Source: Clostridiaceae bacterium Marseille-Q4145
GTDB lineage: Bacteria > Bacillota > Clostridia > Lachnospirales > Lachnospiraceae
Length of the DNA stretch: 64,000 nucleotides
Direction: 5' to 3'
NCBI GenBank assembly: GCA_018223365.1
Contig: JAGTTP010000002.1
Location: forward strand, 248,001-312,000
Below the pieces are notes generated by a model, which had not been told where the DNA came from, searched no databases, and was given only the letters and a program-made list of their open reading frames with translations. Both the position numbers and the translations under genes were made by a program. Below, one piece after another: positions 60,083-64,000 of the stretch (positions within the stretch are counted from its first letter, which is position 1; every line of letters starts with the position of its first letter).

Positions 60083-61360
60083 TTATTTCTCAAAATAATT
60101 GTGCATAATATTCAACGTATGTTGAATTTCCTCATCTGTATGCGCATCGGAAATAAACATAGCCTCAAACTGAGAAGATGCAATATACACACCATTCCCA
60201 AGCATATAGCGAAAGTACTCTGCAAATTTCTTCGTGTCAGAAGTTTTTGCACTGGTATAATCCACAACCGGCTGATCCGTGAAGAACAGGCTTCCCAGCG
60301 AGCCAACATGATTTACCTGATACGGAAGCTGCAGCTCTTCGCACATCTTTTCCATACCTCCATAGAGCTTCTCGCCCAAAGCGTTCAGATGGGTATACAC
60401 TTCCGGATGCTCGTTCAGATAATGCAACTGCGCCAGACCTGCTGCCATGGCTACCGGGTTGCCGCTTAAGGTTCCGGCCTGGTATACATTTCCTACCGGA
60501 GATACTACTTCCATCACTTCTTTGCGTCCGCCATATGCACCCACCGGCATACCACCGCCGATAATTTTTCCATAGGTTGTCAAATCGGACTGTATTCCGA
60601 AATATTCCTGTGCACCTGCTTTTGACAGACGGAATCCGGTAATAACCTCATCAAAAATCAGAAGAGATCCATTTTCCGTACAGAGTTTTCTCAATCCTTC
60701 CAGGAATCCTGCCTTCGGAGGAACTACGCCCATGTTAGCGCCTACCGGCTCCACAATGACTGCTGCGATCTCTTTTTCCCAGGTATTAAATAATTGTTCC
60801 ACACCCTCCAGATCATTATAAACCGCCAACAGGGTATCTTCTGTTGCTCCTGACGGTACCCCTGAGCTGTCCGGCACACCTGCCGTCATAACACCGGAAC
60901 CAGCCTTTACCAGCATGGCATCACTGTGTCCGTGATAGCATCCTTCAAATTTGATAATTTTATTTCTTCCTGTATATCCTCTTGCTGCACGGATCGCACT
61001 CATAACAGCCTCTGTACCAGAGTTTACCATACGAACCATCTCCATCGACGGCACCATTTCGCAGATCAGGCGTGCCATATCTACCTCTGCCTCGGTAGCT
61101 GCACCAAAGCTCAAACCTTTTTTGCATGCTTCTGCTACTTTTTCCAGCACCATCTCATTACCATGGCCAAGAATCATCGGCCCCCAGGAACCTACAAAAT
61201 CAAGATAACGGTTGCCATCCACATCCGTCATATGGGATCCTTCCGCAGATGCAATAAAACGGGGTGTCATTCCTACAGAACCAAAGGCACGAACCGGAGA
61301 ATTAACGCCTCCCGGCATCAAATTGACTGCTTCTTTAAATAGTGTTTCTGATCTGGTCAT
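60083..61360 (-). CDS. hemL: Glutamate-1-semialdehyde 2,1-aminomutase
   Basis: A 425-residue PLP enzyme forming 5-aminolevulinate in the C5 tetrapyrrole route. Family features are VNSPVRAFGSVG, LDFVGSWGPMILGH, LIFDEVITGFR and the PLP lysine in YGKIIGGGMPVGAYGG. Its ATG overlaps the hemB stop by one base (TAATG). It is the last gene of a three-gene operon. Confidence 0.96.
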   Translation of the reverse strand: MTRSETLFKEAVNLMPGGVNSPVRAFGSVGMTPRFIASAEGSHMTDVDGNRYLDFVGSWGPMILGHGNEMVLEKVAEACKKGLSFGAATEAEVDMARLICEMVPSMEMVRMVNSGTEAVMSAIRAARGYTGRNKIIKFEGCYHGHSDAMLVKAGSGVMTAGVPDSSGVPSGATEDTLLAVYNDLEGVEQLFNTWEKEIAAVIVEPVGANMGVVPPKAGFLEGLRKLCTENGSLLIFDEVITGFRLSKAGAQEYFGIQSDLTTYGKIIGGGMPVGAYGGRKEVMEVVSPVGNVYQAGTLSGNPVAMAAGLAQLHYLNEHPEVYTHLNALGEKLYGGMEKMCEELQLPYQVNHVGSLGSLFFTDQPVVDYTSAKTSDTKKFAEYFRYMLGNGVYIASSQFEAMFISDAHTDEEIQHTLNIMHNYFEK

Positions 61361-62343
61361 TATCCGATTCTCCCTTCATCCATAAAGTGGGCCACTTCTT
61401 TTGCATAATAAGACATATAAATATCCACCCCTGCACGATATGCACTGGCTGCCATCTCACAAAGAATGGCTGCTTCGTCCACATAGCCAAGTTTGGCAGC
61501 TGCTTTTACCATAGCATACTCGCCGCTGACGCTGTAGGCTGCCATTGGCACATCTGTCAGATCTTTGATCTCACGTACCATATCAAGATAAGACATGGCC
61601 GGTTTTACCATGATAATGTCCGCGCCTTCATCGATATCCAGCATAGCTTCCTTGATACCTTCTCTTCTGTTGTGATAATCCATCTGATAGCTCTTCCGAT
61701 CTCCAAATGCCGGAGCACTGCCTGCCGCATCACGGAACGGACCATAGAATGCAGATGCATATTTGACTGCATAGGACATGATCGGAGTAGTTACAAATCC
61801 ATTCTTATCCAATCCTTCGCGAATGGCAGAGATATGCCCATCCATCATGTCAGAAGGAGCTACCATATCAGCACCTGCCTGTACCTGTGAAACTGCAATC
61901 TGCGCCAGCTTCTCCAGAGTCAAGTCATTGTCTACATAATCTCCTTTCAAAATACCACAATGTCCGTGACTGGTGTACTCACACATACAGACATCACCAA
62001 TGTAATAAAGATCCGGCACTTCCTTCTTTGCCTTCTCCAGTGCTCTCTGGATGATGCCATCACAGGCATAAGCCTGACTTCCCACTTCATCTTTGTGATT
62101 AGGAATTCCGAACAGCATCACACTTCCCACACCTGCATCTGCCATCTCATTTAAGATCTCCGGCATCCGGTCTATGGTATAACGGAACTGACCCGGCATA
62201 GTCGGAATTTCCTCCTTTTTGTTCTCTCCCTCCATAACGAACATGGGATATACGAGAGAACTTTTATCCATTCTGGTCTCTCTCACCATTTTTCTAAGCT
62301 TTGCTGACGTCCGAAGTCTTCTCGGTCTCATCGTCAAATCCAT
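61360..62343 (-). CDS. hemB: Porphobilinogen synthase
   Basis: A 327-residue enzyme joining two 5-aminolevulinates to porphobilinogen. The catalytic lysines are in YAVKYASAFYGPFRDA and MVKPAMSYLD. Cysteines in DVCMCEYTSHGHCG form the zinc site, so it is the zinc-dependent type. The start MDLTMRP has GAGG upstream; the gene overlaps the end of the siroheme-type gene by 50 bp, which favours coupled translation. Confidence 0.96.
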   Translation of the reverse strand: MDLTMRPRRLRTSAKLRKMVRETRMDKSSLVYPMFVMEGENKKEEIPTMPGQFRYTIDRMPEILNEMADAGVGSVMLFGIPNHKDEVGSQAYACDGIIQRALEKAKKEVPDLYYIGDVCMCEYTSHGHCGILKGDYVDNDLTLEKLAQIAVSQVQAGADMVAPSDMMDGHISAIREGLDKNGFVTTPIMSYAVKYASAFYGPFRDAAGSAPAFGDRKSYQMDYHNRREGIKEAMLDIDEGADIIMVKPAMSYLDMVREIKDLTDVPMAAYSVSGEYAMVKAAAKLGYVDEAAILCEMAASAYRAGVDIYMSYYAKEVAHFMDEGRIG

Positions 62344-62797
62344 CTTTCATAACCTCTTTTCTAATTTTATCGGTCCATGCCTTTGCCAGGTGATGATTCC
62401 CGCCTCCGGCATTGATGCCTATTACCAGATTTCCCCTGGATGCAATTCCCGGGAACTGAAAATCACAATGTTCCCGATTACTGCATACATTGACCAGAAT
62501 CTGTTTCTTTCTGCATTCCTGCCAGATTGCCTCATTAACTGCCTGATCATCTGTTGCCGCCAGCACAAGAAAAGTATCTTTCGGGATCGATCCTGGTATA
62601 TACCGTTCCGTCCGGTGATACAGCAGATGTTGTTCAGCCGCTCTGCGAATACGGTCCGATGCTTCTGGTGCAATAACAGTTAAAGACGGCGCAAAAGCCA
62701 GCAATGTCTCCACTCTCCGTGAGGCAATTTTGCCGGCTCCATATACGATCATCTTTTTATTAGAAACATCCACAAACAGTGGAAAATTCTTGGCCAT
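62294..62797 (-). CDS. Precorrin-2 dehydrogenase/sirohydrochlorin ferrochelatase-like (SirC/Met8)
   Basis: A 167-residue NAD-dependent Rossmann protein. Typical motifs are FPLFVDVSNKKMIVYGAGKIASRRVETLL at the start, FLVLAATDDQAVNEAI and FQFPGIASRGNLVIGINAGG. It oxidises precorrin-2 to sirohydrochlorin in siroheme and cobalamin synthesis. The start MAKNFPLF was chosen because GGAGAGAGGG precedes it; 33 upstream codons are open but lack a ribosome site. It is the first gene of the operon with hemB and hemL. Confidence 0.9.
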   Translation of the reverse strand: MAKNFPLFVDVSNKKMIVYGAGKIASRRVETLLAFAPSLTVIAPEASDRIRRAAEQHLLYHRTERYIPGSIPKDTFLVLAATDDQAVNEAIWQECRKKQILVNVCSNREHCDFQFPGIASRGNLVIGINAGGGNHHLAKAWTDKIRKEVMKDGFDDETEKTSDVSKA

Positions 62798-62924
62798 GTC
62801 CCTCTCTCCATGATCATCTGTATTCTGTCTTATATATTCTACAACTGTTGGATTTCCTGTGTCAACTGTTCTACCATGTATTTTTCCATCATCCATCTGG
62901 CATACTATCCATGAGGTGATCAGA

Positions 62925-64000
62925 TTGCATACATTATCTTCTTATACCGAAAATGTTTCCGAACTCCGTCGGATTTTGAAAACAGATCTTAATTTTGATA
63001 TACAAGAAAAGACCTTTCTCATCGGTGGGCGGGCTGCCAGCCTGTTCTTCATTGAAGGGATGGTAAAAGATGAAGTCCTGGAAAAACTGCTGGAATTTTT
63101 CCATGATCTCAAACCGGAACAGCTGGGAAATTCCCTGGAAGATTTCCAACTACAGGACTTTCCCTACATTGAAGCAGAAATTCTTACAGACTATTCCCCG
63201 GTACTAAAAAATCTCCTATCCGGTGTTTCCTGTCTGTTCGTATCGGGAATGCCAGGTTGTCTGGCTGTGGACTGCCGCTCCTATCCTGCACGAAACGTAT
63301 CCGAGCCCCAGAAAGACCGGACCCTGCGGGGTTCCAGAGACGGTTTTGTGGAAACTCTGGTTTTTAATACTGCCCTGCTTCGGCGCCGGATCCGTTCCTC
63401 TGAACTCCGCATGGAAATGATGGAAGTAGGATGCAGCAGCCGCACGGATATTGCTCTCTGCTATATGCAGGACCGGGCTGATCTGAAATGTCTGCACCAT
63501 CTGAAAGCACGCATCTCCCAGATTCAGATTGATGCTCTTTCCATGAACCAGGAAAGTCTGGCAGAGCTGCTCCTTCCGGGCCACTGGTATAATCCGTTTC
63601 CAAAGTTCCATCTTACAGAACGGCCTGATGCAGCGGCAGCTTCCATTTTAGAAGGAAATATCATTATTCTTGTGGATAATTCTCCCTCTGCCATGATTCT
63701 CCCTACTACCTTGATAGCAATCACGGAAGAAGCCAATGATTACTATTTTCCTCCCGTTACCGGTACCTACCTGCGATTATCCCGGATGCTTATTACCCTC
63801 ATGTCCCTGCTGGTAACTCCGTTATTTCTATTATTCATGGAACATCCTCAATGGATTCCGGGAACTTTTTCTTTCATTGCTATTGAAGATCCTATTCACA
63901 TTCCGCTGATCTGGCAATTTCTCATGTTGGAGCTGTCCATCGACGGTCTCCGGCTTGCCGCTATCCATACACCGGATGTATTAAGTACCCCTTTGTCCGT
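62925..64000 (+). CDS. spoVAF: SpoVAF/GerA-family spore germination protein (partial)
   Basis: The frame runs off the right edge; about 358 residues are visible. The N-terminal soluble domain shows FFIEGMVKDEVLEK, AVDCRSYPARNVSEPQKDRT, LRGSRDGFVETLVFNTALLR and ERPDAAAASILEG. The first membrane helices (LITLMSLLVTPLFLLFM) follow. SpoVAF is close to GerAA, so GerA-type is the alternative; the RGSRDGFVETLVFNTAL block favours SpoVAF. The start is TTG with GAGGTG 6 nt upstream; a GTG three codons earlier is possible. It sits divergent from the tetrapyrrole operon and implies a spore-forming host. Confidence 0.85.
   Translation, partial: MHTLSSYTENVSELRRILKTDLNFDIQEKTFLIGGRAASLFFIEGMVKDEVLEKLLEFFHDLKPEQLGNSLEDFQLQDFPYIEAEILTDYSPVLKNLLSGVSCLFVSGMPGCLAVDCRSYPARNVSEPQKDRTLRGSRDGFVETLVFNTALLRRRIRSSELRMEMMEVGCSSRTDIALCYMQDRADLKCLHHLKARISQIQIDALSMNQESLAELLLPGHWYNPFPKFHLTERPDAAAASILEGNIIILVDNSPSAMILPTTLIAITEEANDYYFPPVTGTYLRLSRMLITLMSLLVTPLFLLFMEHPQWIPGTFSFIAIEDPIHIPLIWQFLMLELSIDGLRLAAIHTPDVLSTPLS

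Noticed and set aside
62294..62896. Longer 200-residue version of the siroheme-type dehydrogenase
   Set aside because: The first 33 codons have no family similarity and no ribosome site; the ATG at 62797 has one.
62901..62907. CATACTA as a sigma-G -10 box for the spoVAF-like gene
   Set aside because: Transcription would start at the ribosome site itself, leaving no leader; the -35 match is poor. The true promoter may be further upstream.

Overview
The window looks like a chromosomal segment of a spore-forming anaerobic Firmicute of the Lachnospiraceae type. The evidence is gene content: a SpoVAF/GerA-family germination protein at the right edge, an acetate kinase paired with a PduL-type phosphotransacylase, the block plsX-acpP-rnc-smc-ftsY, many AGGAGG ribosome sites and U-tract terminators. 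This is inference from family content; no 16S or tRNA gene was seen.

Left region (1-27.8 kb) is the accessory part. A tightly packed minus-strand operon runs from 20.7 kb past the left edge: an unknown 271-residue protein, a two-tier AAA+ ATPase, an unknown 684-residue protein with hydrophobic segments, an unknown 172-residue protein, a second related AAA+ ATPase, then two giant exported repeat proteins (2707 residues and more than 1699 residues). The ATPases look like the Afp15/PVC15-type ATPases of extracellular contractile injection systems (eCIS), but no sheath, tube or baseplate gene is inside the window. Next to the operon lie a MalT/LuxR-type regulator and, divergently, a LytTR response regulator, a membrane-anchored surface protein and a GHKL sensor kinase. 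A 21-bp-spaced direct repeat of LytTR type lies between the two divergent promoters, and an ACTRCCCG motif recurs upstream of the operon and upstream of the last giant gene. Together they suggest a cascade: kinase to LytTR regulator to LuxR regulator to operon.

Middle region (27.8-43.6 kb). A manganese (yybP-ykoY type) riboswitch with terminator precedes a P2-type cation ATPase, an AI-2E-family permease and an O6-alkylguanine-DNA alkyltransferase. Beside it is a compact four-gene cluster (alpha/beta hydrolase, condensation-like acyltransferase, acyl carrier protein, adenylating ligase) diverging from a TetR regulator, with three matching palindromic operators between them; its product is unknown. 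Then come an inositol-monophosphatase-family enzyme, an AIM24-family protein with a small partner, a TtcA-like tRNA thiolase, thioredoxin, homoserine dehydrogenase, a C_GCAxxG_C_C protein and threonine ammonia-lyase.

Right region (43.6-64 kb). Housekeeping genes ftsY, smc, rnc, acpP and plsX are followed by a glucose-family PTS set (free EIIA, an EIIC without EIIB, an EIICB) with a divergent YesM/YesN-like two-component pair and three 21-bp-phased repeats between them. Then come rpmF, ackA, pduL, a beta-propeller lactonase-family protein, a short tetrapyrrole operon (siroheme-type dehydrogenase, hemB, hemL) and the partial spoVAF-like gene. No CRISPR array, insertion sequence, integrase, rRNA or tRNA gene was recognised.
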